Assembly: GCA_016721015.1 (NCBI GenBank)
Contig: JADKJL010000013.1
Location: 186,001 to 250,000 of the forward strand
Direction: 5' to 3'
Length of the DNA stretch: 64,000 bases
Source: Lysobacterales bacterium
GTDB lineage: Bacteria > Pseudomonadota > Gammaproteobacteria > Xanthomonadales > Rhodanobacteraceae
The translations under genes were made by a program, and so were the position numbers. This document shows, piece by piece, positions 25,417 to 34,754 of this stretch (position 1 is the first letter of the stretch; every line of letters starts with the position of its first letter). The notes below the pieces were generated by a model. It made no database searches, was not told the DNA's origin, and was given only the letters and a program-made list of their open reading frames with translations.

Positions 25417-26385
25417 ATGCATCGTCTTGCCAGCGTCGGTTTCGCGGTTCTTTTCATTCTCGGGATGTGCTGCAGTGGCGGCGCGTTCGCTCAGGCGACG
25501 CGAACCTGGGTTTCCGGTGTGGGCGACGACGCCAATCCCTGCAGTCGAACAGCGCCTTGCAAGACATTCGCCGGCGCAATCTCCAAGACTGCCGCAGGCG
25601 GCGTGATCGACGCGCTGGATCCAGGCGGCTTTGGCGCAGTGACGATCACCAAGGCGATCACGATCGAATCCGACGGAGCGCTTGCGAGTGTGCTGGTCTC
25701 CGGCACCAACGGCATCATCATCAATGCGGGGGTCAACGATGCCGTCGTGATCCGCAACATCAAGATTACCGGGCTGGGCACGGGCCTCGACGGCATCCGC
25801 TTCCTGGCGGGTGGGTCGTTGTTGGTCGAGGGCACGTCGATCGAGGGGTTTGCCAACACCGGTATCAACTTCATTCCGTCAAATGCAGCCACATTGACTG
25901 TGCGCGGCACCACGCTGCGTGGCAATGGCAAGGTCGGCGGCAATTTTGGCGGGATCAACGTCCAGCCTGGGGCCGCGGGTTCAGCGAGAGGCTCGCTCGA
26001 CGACGTACATTTCGTGCGCAATACCGGGTTTGGCCTGGTGGCTGGCAGTTCGGCGGCCAATCCGCCAGGATCCGATTCCGGACCGGTTTCCCTTGCCGTG
26101 CGCAACAGTGTCGCCAGCACCAACGCAGGCAACGGTTTTGCGGTTATCGGCGGCAGCGCGACGGCCCAGTTGATGCTGGACAATGTCCTTTCTGCCGATA
26201 ACGAATCGGCCGGTGTCATTGCGATTGGAGGCAATGCATTGATCCGGATGTCGGGCAGTACCCTGCACGGAAACACGCAGGGCATCCAGGCAACCGTCGG
26301 CGGTCAGGTTGTCTCGTTTGGCGACAATCGGAACCGCGGCAATATCAGTGATGGCGCGCCGACGTCGACGATTGCGCGGCAATAG
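25417..26385 (+). CDS. Secreted right-handed beta-helix protein
   Basis: 322 aa. Signal peptide ending AFA (~25). The mature start TRTWVSGVGDDANPCSRTAPCKTFAGAI is split by me as TRTWVSGVGDDANPC and SRTAPCKTFAGAIS; this is a recurring N-terminus of proteobacterial pectate-lyase-like beta-helix proteins. Repeated short strands follow, rich in G, N, V and T (VVIRNIKITGLG, GNTQGIQAT). No polysaccharide lyase catalytic residues are evident. It is probably extracellular and of unknown function. The start is backed by AGGAG 7 nt upstream; a longer reading from 25228 has no signal peptide. Confidence 0.82.
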   Translation: MHRLASVGFAVLFILGMCCSGGAFAQATRTWVSGVGDDANPCSRTAPCKTFAGAISKTAAGGVIDALDPGGFGAVTITKAITIESDGALASVLVSGTNGIIINAGVNDAVVIRNIKITGLGTGLDGIRFLAGGSLLVEGTSIEGFANTGINFIPSNAATLTVRGTTLRGNGKVGGNFGGINVQPGAAGSARGSLDDVHFVRNTGFGLVAGSSAANPPGSDSGPVSLAVRNSVASTNAGNGFAVIGGSATAQLMLDNVLSADNESAGVIAIGGNALIRMSGSTLHGNTQGIQATVGGQVVSFGDNRNRGNISDGAPTSTIARQ

Positions 26386-26459
26386 CGCTTACTGTTTTCC
26401 ATTCAATTGCAACTGGCGGGCGCGCCCGGCGCCCGCACTTGCGTCGGGCTTGGCGGCGT

Positions 26460-27200
26460 TCAGTCGAATCCGTTGCCGAAAATCCCGTCGGCCTGAAGTG
26501 TGGTCAACGCGGCAACCCAGGGATTCGTATTCTGGGTAGTCACAGCAACCGTTGCCGTCGTCGCCAGATCATCGAAATACTGGGCATCGATCAGGCAAAG
26601 ATTGTTGCCGGAGGCACACAAGGTCGGCAGCACACTCGCCGGCGTCTGCGGACTCACGGTTCCTGGACTTCCGTTGGTGGCGAATGCGGCCAGTACCAGC
26701 TTGCGGGTTGCCGATCCGGCTGCGTTGCCGCTGACCGTCAATGAATTGGACTGACCGGTTGCCGTCCCGAGGGTTTCCTGGACGACGTTGCCGAACGGGA
26801 TTCCGCTGTAACCCAGAATGCTCGCGCAACTATCGACCGAATCCCCGGCATTCTCGTAGCTGAGCATGACAACCTCGCCGGCGACCAGGCCATGTTGCAG
26901 CGCAGAGCGGAAATGGACGAGGGCACCGCCTGCACCTTGGCCCACCCCGCCAAGGCCTTGATAGCGATTGCCATGCGGGTCATCGATTTCAAGTCCGCTG
27001 ACGAAACCCGATGAAGTCGCGACCGTGACGAGAAGGGTTGAGCCGGCGGCAATGCTGCTGTCGAGTTGGATCATCTGCTGATGAGTTGCGGGAAGGGTCA
27101 CGCAACCGCCGCCAATGCGACCAAGAAAAGTCTGTGCCGAGGCCGGAGCAGCCAAGAGGCCCCAGCCGACTAGTAGCAATCCCGCGACGAAACGTTTCAT
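26460..27200 (-). CDS. Secreted hypothetical protein with C-terminal IFGNGFD tail
   Basis: 246 aa. Signal peptide MKRFVAGLLLVGWGLLAAPASA, then an all-beta, Gly/Ser/Thr-rich domain with Cys pairs (GGCVTL, DSCASI, TLCASGNNLC). Strong SD AGGAGGTG precedes the ATG at 27200; a longer ORF upstream is unlikely. The C-terminal GIFGNGFD resembles the VIFSDGFELP ending of the unrelated secreted protein at 8293-9567. No enzymatic motif is seen. It converges with the beta-helix gene (74 bp between stops). Confidence 0.65.
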   Translation of the reverse strand: MKRFVAGLLLVGWGLLAAPASAQTFLGRIGGGCVTLPATHQQMIQLDSSIAAGSTLLVTVATSSGFVSGLEIDDPHGNRYQGLGGVGQGAGGALVHFRSALQHGLVAGEVVMLSYENAGDSVDSCASILGYSGIPFGNVVQETLGTATGQSNSLTVSGNAAGSATRKLVLAAFATNGSPGTVSPQTPASVLPTLCASGNNLCLIDAQYFDDLATTATVAVTTQNTNPWVAALTTLQADGIFGNGFD

Positions 27201-27514
27201 GGAAAACACCTCCTGCCGAATCCGCCCCAGTTTAGCCGGAAGGTCTGTCCGCCATGCAATGCACAAGTCGATGTTCTTTCGAGTCATCCGGACGGAACAT
27301 TCCGGTGATCGGAACGTTCGTCATGCTCGGTGGATTGAATCAGGCCACCGTGTGAATCGCCGGTGTCGCCTTGTGGCCGGCCGCCATCAGCGAGCCATTG
27401 GCTGGTCAGGCCGGGCTTGAGATGCGTTTTCAATCCGTTGCCGTGACCGGCGCCGCTTTCCCCGAAGCCCCGGCCGCCTTACCATCAGTCGTTCATTCCC
27501 GGGGATTGCTGCCG
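27201..27514. promoter_or_regulatory. Divergent promoter region with two tandem GGAAC palindromes
   Basis: 314 bp between the secreted protein gene (minus) and the S9 peptidase gene (plus). It holds GGAACATTCC (27294-27303) and GGAACGTTCG (27311-27320), each preceded by C, 17 bp apart from start to start. The arrangement resembles an operator pair, but no regulator can be named. The rest shows no gene. Confidence 0.35.
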
Positions 27515-29578
27515 ATGAAATCGTTGACTGTTGTTTCCATGTTGATCTTTGCCTTGCCTGCGCTGGCCGCGCCGCAGCCATTTGATGCCAAGGACCTGGT
27601 CATGATGGATCGGGTGGGCGATGCGCAATTGTCGCCGGATGGGCGAACCGCGGTTTTCCAGTTGCGTGAAACCGACTATGCCGCGAACAAGGGCAAAACG
27701 AGCATCTGGGCCGTGTCGATGGCGGGCGGCAAGCCGACCCGGCTGACCGATGCGGGGCTCAACGCGAATACCCCACGCTGGTCGGTGGATGGCGAGAGCC
27801 TGTATTTCCTTGCCACCAAGGACGATGTGAACCAGCTTTGGCGAGTTGGTGCGGCCGGTGGCGAGGCCGAGGCGGTGGCAACCCTGGCGCTCGATATCGG
27901 CAGTTACAAGTTGTCGCCCGATGGTCGGTCGGTAGCCTTCTCGGTTGATCTGTTCGTCGATTGCGCCACCGATGCGGCACCGATCGCCTGTACCAAGAGG
28001 CGTCTCGACAAGCCTGAAGACGACAAGGCCAGCGGCATGCTCTTCAGCGGGGGCTTTGTGCGCCACTGGGATCAATGGATGGATGGTCGTCGCTCGCAAC
28101 TGCTGGTTGCCGCATTCAATGCCGATGGCAAGCTCGGTCAGCCGAAGCTGCTGACCGGCAGCATGGATGGCGATGTGCCCTCGAAGCCGTTCGGCGATGA
28201 CGCCGAGTATGCATTTTCACCGGATGGTTCGACCGTCTATTTCGATGTGCGCAACGTAAAGACCGGCGAGCCTTGGTCGACCAATTTCGATATCTACTCG
28301 GTGCCTGCCGATGGTTCGGCAGCGCCGGTCAACCATACCGCCGAGAACAAGGCCTGGGACGCCAATCCGCTGCCATCACGGGACGGCAAGACCTTGTACT
28401 ACCTGGCCATGAAGCGTCCCCGGTTCGAGGCTGATCGTTTTGCCATCATGGCGCTTGATCTGGCCAGCGGCGAGCGTCGCGAAGTAGCCAGCGGATGGGA
28501 TCGTTCGGCCGGCGCGCTCAAGGAGTCCGCTGATGGCAAGACTCTGTATACAACCACTGACGACAATGGTCAGCATCCCCTGTTTGCAATTGACGTCGCC
28601 AGCGGCAAGGTCAGCAAGTTGGTCGGTGATGGACAGGTTGCCGGCTTCGATGTCGGTTCGAACGCCTTGCTCATTGCGCGCAACGATCTCAAGCATCCGA
28701 CCGACCTGTACACGGCGGATCTGCGTGGCCGAAATCTCAAGCAGATTACGCGCTTCAATGCGGCGCGGCTGAAGGATCTGCGCATGGGCGATTTTGAATT
28801 CTTCACCTTCAAGGGTGCCGAGGGCGCAACCGTGCAGGGCTACGTGGTCAAGCCAGTCGGCTTCAAGTCGAGTCGCAAGTATCCGGTTGCCTTCATCATC
28901 CACGGTGGACCGCAGGGTGCGATGACCAACGATTTCCATTACCGCTGGAATCCGCAGACCTACGCCGGGCAGGGCTTTGCCGTGGTCACCATCAATTTCC
29001 ATGGGTCGACCGGCTATGGTCAGGCCTTCACCGACTCGATTTCGCAGGATTGGGGTGGCAAGCCGCTGGAAGATCTCAAGCTTGGCTGGGCTGCCGCATT
29101 GAAGAAATATCCATTCCTTGACTCCAGTCGTGCCTGCGCACTGGGCGCTTCGTATGGCGGCTACATGGTCAACTGGATCGCCGGCAACTGGAACGAGCCC
29201 TGGAAGTGTCTGGTCACCCACGATGGCGTCTTCGATACGCGTGCCATGGGCTACGAAACCGAAGAACTGTGGTTCAGCGAGTGGGAGAACGGTGGCACCG
29301 TCTACGACAATCCGGAAGCCTATGAGAAATACAATCCGCTCAACCACGTCAAGGATTGGACAGTGCCGATGTTGATCGTGCAGGGCGACAAGGATTTCCG
29401 CATCCCCACCTCGCAAGGTCTGGCCGCGTTCAATGCGGCGCAGCGTCGTGGAATTCCGAGCGAACTGCTGGTATTCAAGGACGAGAACCACTGGGTGCTC
29501 AAGCCGCACAACAGCGTCCAGTGGCACAACACGGTCAATGCCTGGCTGAAGCGCTGGACGTCGGTTCCAGCCAAATAG
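27515..29578 (+). CDS. S9 family prolyl oligopeptidase-like serine peptidase, secreted
   Basis: 687 aa. Signal peptide to ~18 (ALPALA), a WD40-like beta-propeller (residues ~25-430, with repeats such as LSPDGRTAVF and FSPDGSTVYF), and a C-terminal alpha/beta hydrolase. The catalytic triad is visible: Ser 546 in GASYGGY, Asp 627 in QGDKDFRIP, His 659 in DENHWVL. This is the S9C/DPP5-like group, which removes dipeptides or acyl-amino acids from peptides in the periplasm. Start chosen at the ATG opening the signal peptide. A strong terminator follows. Confidence 0.93.
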   Translation: MKSLTVVSMLIFALPALAAPQPFDAKDLVMMDRVGDAQLSPDGRTAVFQLRETDYAANKGKTSIWAVSMAGGKPTRLTDAGLNANTPRWSVDGESLYFLATKDDVNQLWRVGAAGGEAEAVATLALDIGSYKLSPDGRSVAFSVDLFVDCATDAAPIACTKRRLDKPEDDKASGMLFSGGFVRHWDQWMDGRRSQLLVAAFNADGKLGQPKLLTGSMDGDVPSKPFGDDAEYAFSPDGSTVYFDVRNVKTGEPWSTNFDIYSVPADGSAAPVNHTAENKAWDANPLPSRDGKTLYYLAMKRPRFEADRFAIMALDLASGERREVASGWDRSAGALKESADGKTLYTTTDDNGQHPLFAIDVASGKVSKLVGDGQVAGFDVGSNALLIARNDLKHPTDLYTADLRGRNLKQITRFNAARLKDLRMGDFEFFTFKGAEGATVQGYVVKPVGFKSSRKYPVAFIIHGGPQGAMTNDFHYRWNPQTYAGQGFAVVTINFHGSTGYGQAFTDSISQDWGGKPLEDLKLGWAAALKKYPFLDSSRACALGASYGGYMVNWIAGNWNEPWKCLVTHDGVFDTRAMGYETEELWFSEWENGGTVYDNPEAYEKYNPLNHVKDWTVPMLIVQGDKDFRIPTSQGLAAFNAAQRRGIPSELLVFKDENHWVLKPHNSVQWHNTVNAWLKRWTSVPAK

Positions 29579-29607
29579 GCGAAATCGATTCTCTTCGCAA
29601 TGGTTGA

Positions 29608-29639
29608 ATCGCGCCCGGCATGCCGGGCGCGATGTTTTT
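29608..29639 (+). terminator. Rho-independent terminator after the S9 peptidase gene
   Basis: A perfect 26-bp palindrome (29608-29633, arms ATCGCGCCCGGCA) followed by GTTTTTC, starting 29 bp after the stop codon. Confidence 0.9.
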
Positions 29640-30288
29640 CTGCGTTCGAAAGGGACATGGCGGTACCGGTCTCGACCCGGCCCAGGTTTTTCCGGGCGAT
29701 TCGACAATTTGCGCGGAGCGCACGTGGCACCTGCGTAGTTGAAGCATCGAGCTGCTTTGAAAATATAAGAAAAATACATTGTGTACGCGAGTGATCACCG
29801 CCGTTCGAACCTGGACCTTCAAGCCGGAGCGCGTGGCAGGTCATGGCGTTGAGGGTCGGGCATGGCTTCCGATTTGCTTTGTCGCAATCACCAATGCCTC
29901 CGGGGGAGACGGCTGTCGCTATCCAACCCAAAATGGCGATACCGCGTTCGATGCGGGCAGCAGCATTGCGCTCGAATCCAGCGTTACTTTGAAATCCGAT
30001 GTCATCGGCAAGACGCTCTGATCCAACCTGATCCTTCGGAGTCGCGGCGTCGGTCGAATCCCGAATTTCGTGCGATAGGCCTCGCGCCTGAAGGCGCTCT
30101 TGCAAAATCAGGGCACCATGCTGCGGAAATGAACGCCATTGGCATTTGCAATGAACGCCCTCGACCGCAGTCGCGCACGGAATCCCAAGGCCAGCGAAAT
30201 CTTGTAGGAGCGCCTTCAGGCGCGAGGCCTTGCGCTTTCCCGAATCCCGGTGTTCAACAGCCGAACGGCTGGTCATCCCCACTCCCGC
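29640..30288. other. 649-bp intergenic region, no convincing gene
   Basis: Lies between the S9 peptidase terminator and the end of prfA. It contains a long-spaced REP pair (30077-30099 and 30208-30230). Open frames on both strands are present but show neither SD sequences nor domain motifs, and the longest one, on the minus strand, runs into the S9 gene. An AT-rich segment occurs around 29757-29780. Confidence 0.7.
30077..30230. repeat. REP-like inverted pair, 23-bp arms
   Basis: AGGCCTCGCGCCTGAAGGC and four further bases at 30077-30099 is exactly the reverse complement of 30208-30230. Each arm holds a small palindrome (GCGCCTGAAGGCGC type). This matches the GTAGGAGCGCCTTCAGGCGCGA extragenic palindromes widespread in Lysobacterales. 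The arms enclose 108 bp. Confidence 0.88.
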
Positions 30289-31371
30289 TCAATGCTGATC
30301 GGCCAGCCCCGCCAACTGATCGGTCTGGTCTTCGCGAGTCAGGGTATCGATCAGCTCGTCCAGCTCGCCTTGCATGATCTCCGGCAGGCGATAGAGGGTC
30401 AGGTTGACGCGGTGATCGGTGACCCGGCCCTGCGGAAAATTGTAGGTGCGGATGCGCTGGCTGCGATCTCCGGAACCGACCTGCAGACGACGTGATTCGG
30501 CCTGTTCGGCGGTCTGCTTGCTGCGTTGCTCGTCGAGCAGCTTCGCCTTGAGCAGGGACAGGGCGCGGGCGCGATTCTTGTGCTGCGAGCGCTCGTCCTG
30601 GCATTCGACGACCATGCCGGTCGGCAGATGGGTGATGCGGATCGCCGAGTCGGTCTTGTTGACGTGCTGGCCACCGGCACCTGAGGCGCGGAAGGTGTCG
30701 GTTTTGAGATCGGCCGGATTGAGCTCGATATCGTCGATCTCGCTGAGCTCGGGCAGGATCGCCACGGTTGCCGCCGAGGTATGGATGCGACCCTGGGATT
30801 CGGTTTCGGGAACGCGCTGGACGCGGTGGGTGCCCGATTCGAATTTGAGCTTCGAATACGCTCCCTTGCCTTCGATGCGGGCAATGACTTCTTTGTAACC
30901 GCCGTGTTCCCCACCGCTTTCGCTCAGAACCTCGACCTGCCAACGGCGCTGTTCAGCATAGCGCAGGTACATGCGCAGCAGGTCGCCAGCGAAAATCGCC
31001 GCTTCATCGCCGCCGGTGCCAGCACGGATCTCAAGGAACAGGTTGCCTTCGTCGCGCGGATCACTGGGTAGCAGCAACAGGTTGAGTTGCTCGTCGAGTT
31101 CGATCTCGCGGGCTTCCAGCGCAGCGATTTCCTCGGCCGCGAGTTCGGCCATCTCGGCATCGCCCAGCATCGCGCGCGCCGCGGTCAGTGCCTTGAGGTT
31201 GGCATCGTAGGCGGCCAGCGACTCGCTCAGTGGTGCCAGCTGGGCAAGTTCGCGGGAGACGTCGCGCAGGCGTTTCGTATCACCGAGAACTTCCGCACTG
31301 GCGAGCAGGTGCTCGAGCTCCTGATGGCGTTCGGCAAGCTGTTCGAGCTTGCGCCGGATCGATGGTGTCAT
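30289..31371 (-). CDS. prfA: Peptide chain release factor 1
   Basis: Recognises UAA and UAG stop codons and triggers peptide release. The GGQ catalytic motif is at 233-235 in GAGGQHVN. The codon-recognition tripeptide, PAT or PVT in most RF1, reads PET (188-190) in RVPETESQGR. The length is 360 aa as usual. The start at 31371 has AGGAAA upstream. It lies 96 bp downstream of hemA, and hemA-prfA is a classic operon pair. Confidence 0.96.
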   Translation of the reverse strand: MTPSIRRKLEQLAERHQELEHLLASAEVLGDTKRLRDVSRELAQLAPLSESLAAYDANLKALTAARAMLGDAEMAELAAEEIAALEAREIELDEQLNLLLLPSDPRDEGNLFLEIRAGTGGDEAAIFAGDLLRMYLRYAEQRRWQVEVLSESGGEHGGYKEVIARIEGKGAYSKLKFESGTHRVQRVPETESQGRIHTSAATVAILPELSEIDDIELNPADLKTDTFRASGAGGQHVNKTDSAIRITHLPTGMVVECQDERSQHKNRARALSLLKAKLLDEQRSKQTAEQAESRRLQVGSGDRSQRIRTYNFPQGRVTDHRVNLTLYRLPEIMQGELDELIDTLTREDQTDQLAGLADQH

Positions 31372-31467
31372 GGGTTTCCTGGGGCCGCACGATCGAATGG
31401 CGGCGGCGCGCATGATACGTGATGGTGACCCGGCTTGAATGAGAGGGTCGGATGCGCGCGACGGATT

Positions 31468-32769
31468 TCAATCGCCGTCTTTGGCGTCCTCGCGCCCGAT
31501 GCTCGCCCGCGCTGCGGGAAGCGCAGTATCGAAAAGCCGTTCGGCGGCTTGCAGCAGTTCACTGTCGCCGCGCAGGGCAGCCGCGCGAAGGTTGGCGCTG
31601 GGCGCGTGCAGCAACTTGTTGGTCAGCGTGTGGGCGAGGAAGTCCAGGGCTTCCTCGGGGCTCCTGCCGCGGGCGAGCATGCCGCGTGCCTTGAGCAGGA
31701 TCTCGTCGCGGTTCGCTTCGGCCGATCCGCGCACGCTGGCAATCGGATTGCGCAATTCGAGTGATCGCCACCAACCCATGAAGTGCTCGACCGAAAGCTC
31801 GATCATCGCTTCGGCTTCGCGCGCCGCTTGCTGGCGCGAGCGCAGGTTTTCGTCGATCACTTCGCGCAGATCATCGATCGTGTACAGGAACACGTCGGAT
31901 AGCTTGGCGACATCCGCCTCGATGTCGCGCGGCACGGCAATGTCGACAAGGAACATCGGCCGGCGTCGCCGTGCAGCAATGGCGCGCTCGACCATGGCCT
32001 TGGTCAGGATCGGCTCGCGGGCTGCGGTCGAGGAAATCACGATATCCGCTTCGGCCAGGTGCTTTTCGAGATCGCTCAAGGCAATCGCGTAGCCGCCGAA
32101 CCGGCTGGCCAGCGCCTGCGCATTGTCGAGCGTGCGGTTGGCGACGATCAGCCGGCGCACCTTGGCTTCGGTCAGGTGTCGTGCGGTCAGTTCGATGGTT
32201 TCGCCGGCACCGATCAGCAGCACGCAGGCATCGGCAAGGTCGGTGAACACCGTTTCAGCCAGGCGCACCGCGGTGAAGGCAACCGAAACCGTGCTTGCGC
32301 CGATGCGTGTATCCGAGCGAACCCGCTTGGCCACCGAAAACGTGTTCTGGAACAAGCGCTCCAGCGGTGCATCGAGGGCGCGGGCGTCACGCGCGATCGA
32401 GTAGGCGTCCTTGACCTGGCCGAGGATCTGCGGCTCGCCGAGAATCATCGATTCGAGCCCGGTGGCAACCCGGAACAGGTGACGCACGGCATCGGCATCG
32501 TGGTAGCGATAGAGGAACTCCTCGATGTTCGCCCCGTGCAGTTGCTGATGACGATGCAGCCATTCAAACGGAGAAGCCTCGGCGCCGGCGTCGACATGGC
32601 AATAAAGCTCGGTGCGGTTGCAAGTCGACAGGATCGCCGCTTCGCGCACCCCGGGTTGGGCGATCAGTTCGATCAGGGCTCCGCTGGTGGCGTCCGCGCT
32701 GAATGCCGCGCGTTCGCGCAATGCGACGGGTGCGCAGAGATGGTTGAGTCCGAGAGTGATCAGGGCCAT
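31468..32769 (-). CDS. hemA: Glutamyl-tRNA reductase HemA
   Basis: Reduces glutamyl-tRNA(Glu) to glutamate-1-semialdehyde, the first committed step of C5 tetrapyrrole synthesis. The catalytic Cys 50 lies in STCNRTELY; the NADPH domain has LLIGAGETIELTARHL, and FLVDIAVPRDIE is also typical. 433 aa with the C-terminal dimerisation domain. It is divergent from the TPR lipoprotein gene, with prfA downstream. In E. coli the same hemA-prfA order is found. Confidence 0.96.
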   Translation of the reverse strand: MALITLGLNHLCAPVALRERAAFSADATSGALIELIAQPGVREAAILSTCNRTELYCHVDAGAEASPFEWLHRHQQLHGANIEEFLYRYHDADAVRHLFRVATGLESMILGEPQILGQVKDAYSIARDARALDAPLERLFQNTFSVAKRVRSDTRIGASTVSVAFTAVRLAETVFTDLADACVLLIGAGETIELTARHLTEAKVRRLIVANRTLDNAQALASRFGGYAIALSDLEKHLAEADIVISSTAAREPILTKAMVERAIAARRRRPMFLVDIAVPRDIEADVAKLSDVFLYTIDDLREVIDENLRSRQQAAREAEAMIELSVEHFMGWWRSLELRNPIASVRGSAEANRDEILLKARGMLARGRSPEEALDFLAHTLTNKLLHAPSANLRAAALRGDSELLQAAERLFDTALPAARASIGREDAKDGD

Positions 32770-33014
32770 GCGTGCAACAATTCGGTCCGTTGCCGATCAA
32801 TACGTCGGGTCACAGGCAGGCGCGCAGCCGACTGCGTAGAATTGCGTTTCAGCGCAATTTCTCCAGCGCTGAACGAAACGATGTGCTGATCGGTCTGACT
32901 CATGGTGTTTCCGACCGTTTTAGATGGATCCGATCAGTGCCCAAGGGTGTCAGGATTGTGCGGGCGACACCGTGCAAGTTCAAGCAATTACGTGATTCGT
33001 GAGGATTTTGACGC

Positions 33015-34754
33015 GTGCCAAAGCAAGTCATCAAGTCTGATTTGGGGTTGCCTGGGGGCAGGCGCGGATGGATCAGCGTGCTCGTGGCAGCGGGATTTCT
33101 GCTCGGCGCGTGTGCAGCGCCTGTCCGCGAAACGTCACGCAAGGCTCCGATCGAGCAAAGCGTCCACGCGGTCGCCGAAGCCGGCGATCTGCCGCTCAAG
33201 CTGATCTCCGCCGAATATGCCTTGCAGCGCGGCGATCTCGCGACGGCCGCGAACGGTTATGCGGAGGCATCGGCCTTGAGCACGGATTCGGCAATCGCCG
33301 AGCAGGCGACCCGGCTCGCCCTGGCCAGCACGCAATGGCAACTCGCGCGCACGACCCTGAAGCGCTGGCAGAGCCTCGATCCAAAAGCCGTCGGAATCCT
33401 GCAATCGCAAGCCTGGATTGCCCTGGCCGAAGACGATGTGGAGGGCGCTTATGCAGCGCTGGCCGAACTTGCGGCGCGCGGCGGCGAGAGTCGCTGGCGA
33501 CCCATCGCCCAGGCCCTGATCGCGGCGAAGGACAAGAAAATTGCTGCGGCCCTGCTGGCGCGGCTGGCAACAGCCCAGAGACTTGGCGAAAACGATCAGG
33601 ATTGGGTCGCGATGAGCCAGCTCGCCTTCAAGCTGGATGACAAAGCCCTTGCCGAACGCCTTTCGACAGAATCGGTGAAGCGATTCGACTCCGGTGATGC
33701 ATTGGCCTGGAGCGCCCAGCTTGCGCTCGATCGCAAGGACAAGGTCACCGCGCGCCAGCGCTTTGCGCAGGCGCTCAAGCGAGATCCCGAAAGCCTGCGC
33801 TTGCGCATCGGCTATGCCGCTCTGCTTGCCGAGAGTGGCGACAATGCGGCCGCCGCACGCGCGCTCGCCGTCGGCAAGCAGACCGATGTGGTGTATGGCG
33901 CGCGCGCCGCCTATCTGGCACGCGCCGACGACAAGGTCCAACTTGGCGCGCTGTATCGCGAAATCGAGTCCGACAAGAGCGAACTCGCAGGAAAGCGCAT
34001 TTACCTGCTTGGCCAGTTGGCCGAATTGATCAAGAAGAATTCGCAGGCCATCGACTGGTATCGGCAGGTGCCCGAAAGTGACGAGCACTGGTTCGCTGCC
34101 GGCATGCGCGTCGTCGTGTTGAGCGACAAGGGAGGCGATGCAGGGCTTGCCGCAAGCAAGCTTGAAGAACTGCGTCTGGCAGCCGTACCCGAATCCGGCG
34201 AAAGCATGGATCTGATTCTGCTCGAAGCCGAGTTGCTGATCGCCAAGGGAAACAAGGCGGCGGCGCTCACCGTCTACTCGGGTGGACTTGATCGCGCCCC
34301 TGACGAGCCCCGCCTGCTGTATGCGCGGGCGATGCTGTCGATCGAAATGGAGGATCTGGCCGCAGGCGAGCGTGATCTGCGCAAGTTGCTGGCGACCGAT
34401 CCCGAAAGTGCCGATGCCCTGAATGCGCTCGGTTACACCCTGGTTGATCGGACGAACCGATTGAGCGAGGCCGTCGAACTGATCGAAAAAGCGATCAGGA
34501 TCAAGCCTGACGAGCCCGCCATCCTCGACAGTTATGGCTGGGCCCAGTATCGGCTTGGCAATATCGGGGAAGCCGTTGAACTGTTGCGCAAGGCCTACGC
34601 AAAGCAGCCGGACAGCGAGGTCGCGGCACATCTTGGCGAAGTCCTCTGGGTCAGCGGCGATCGTGACGAGGCGCGCCAGATTTGGGAGCAGGGCCGCAAG
34701 AAGGATGCTGACAACAAGGTGCTGATCGAGACCGTCAAGCGTCTGGCATCGTGA
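33015..34754 (+). CDS. TPR-repeat lipoprotein
   Basis: 579 aa. The signal segment WISVLVAAGFLLGAC has a lipobox Cys at 33. The remainder is a chain of TPR-like helical hairpins, clearest near the end (ALNALGYTLVDRTNRLSEAV, AILDSYGWAQYRLGNIGEA, KQPDSEVAAHLGEVLWVSGD). Such proteins are encoded next to lolB in many gamma- and betaproteobacteria and are thought to be outer-membrane-attached. The start is GTG (33015) with GAGGAT upstream. Its stop overlaps the lolB start (GTGA). Confidence 0.88.
   Translation: MPKQVIKSDLGLPGGRRGWISVLVAAGFLLGACAAPVRETSRKAPIEQSVHAVAEAGDLPLKLISAEYALQRGDLATAANGYAEASALSTDSAIAEQATRLALASTQWQLARTTLKRWQSLDPKAVGILQSQAWIALAEDDVEGAYAALAELAARGGESRWRPIAQALIAAKDKKIAAALLARLATAQRLGENDQDWVAMSQLAFKLDDKALAERLSTESVKRFDSGDALAWSAQLALDRKDKVTARQRFAQALKRDPESLRLRIGYAALLAESGDNAAAARALAVGKQTDVVYGARAAYLARADDKVQLGALYREIESDKSELAGKRIYLLGQLAELIKKNSQAIDWYRQVPESDEHWFAAGMRVVVLSDKGGDAGLAASKLEELRLAAVPESGESMDLILLEAELLIAKGNKAAALTVYSGGLDRAPDEPRLLYARAMLSIEMEDLAAGERDLRKLLATDPESADALNALGYTLVDRTNRLSEAVELIEKAIRIKPDEPAILDSYGWAQYRLGNIGEAVELLRKAYAKQPDSEVAAHLGEVLWVSGDRDEARQIWEQGRKKDADNKVLIETVKRLAS

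Noticed and set aside
25157..25422. Small frames in the PRC-barrel/beta-helix gap
   Set aside because: No SD, no family resemblance, and mutually overlapping frames of similar quality on both strands.
25417..26385. Pectate lyase activity for the beta-helix protein
   Set aside because: The fold is plausible but none of the catalytic Arg/Asp motifs of pectate lyases is visible, so no activity is assigned.
29320..30282. Minus-strand frame of 320 codons in the S9-prfA gap
   Set aside because: Crosses the S9 terminator and its coding end, includes both REP arms, and has no motif or SD.
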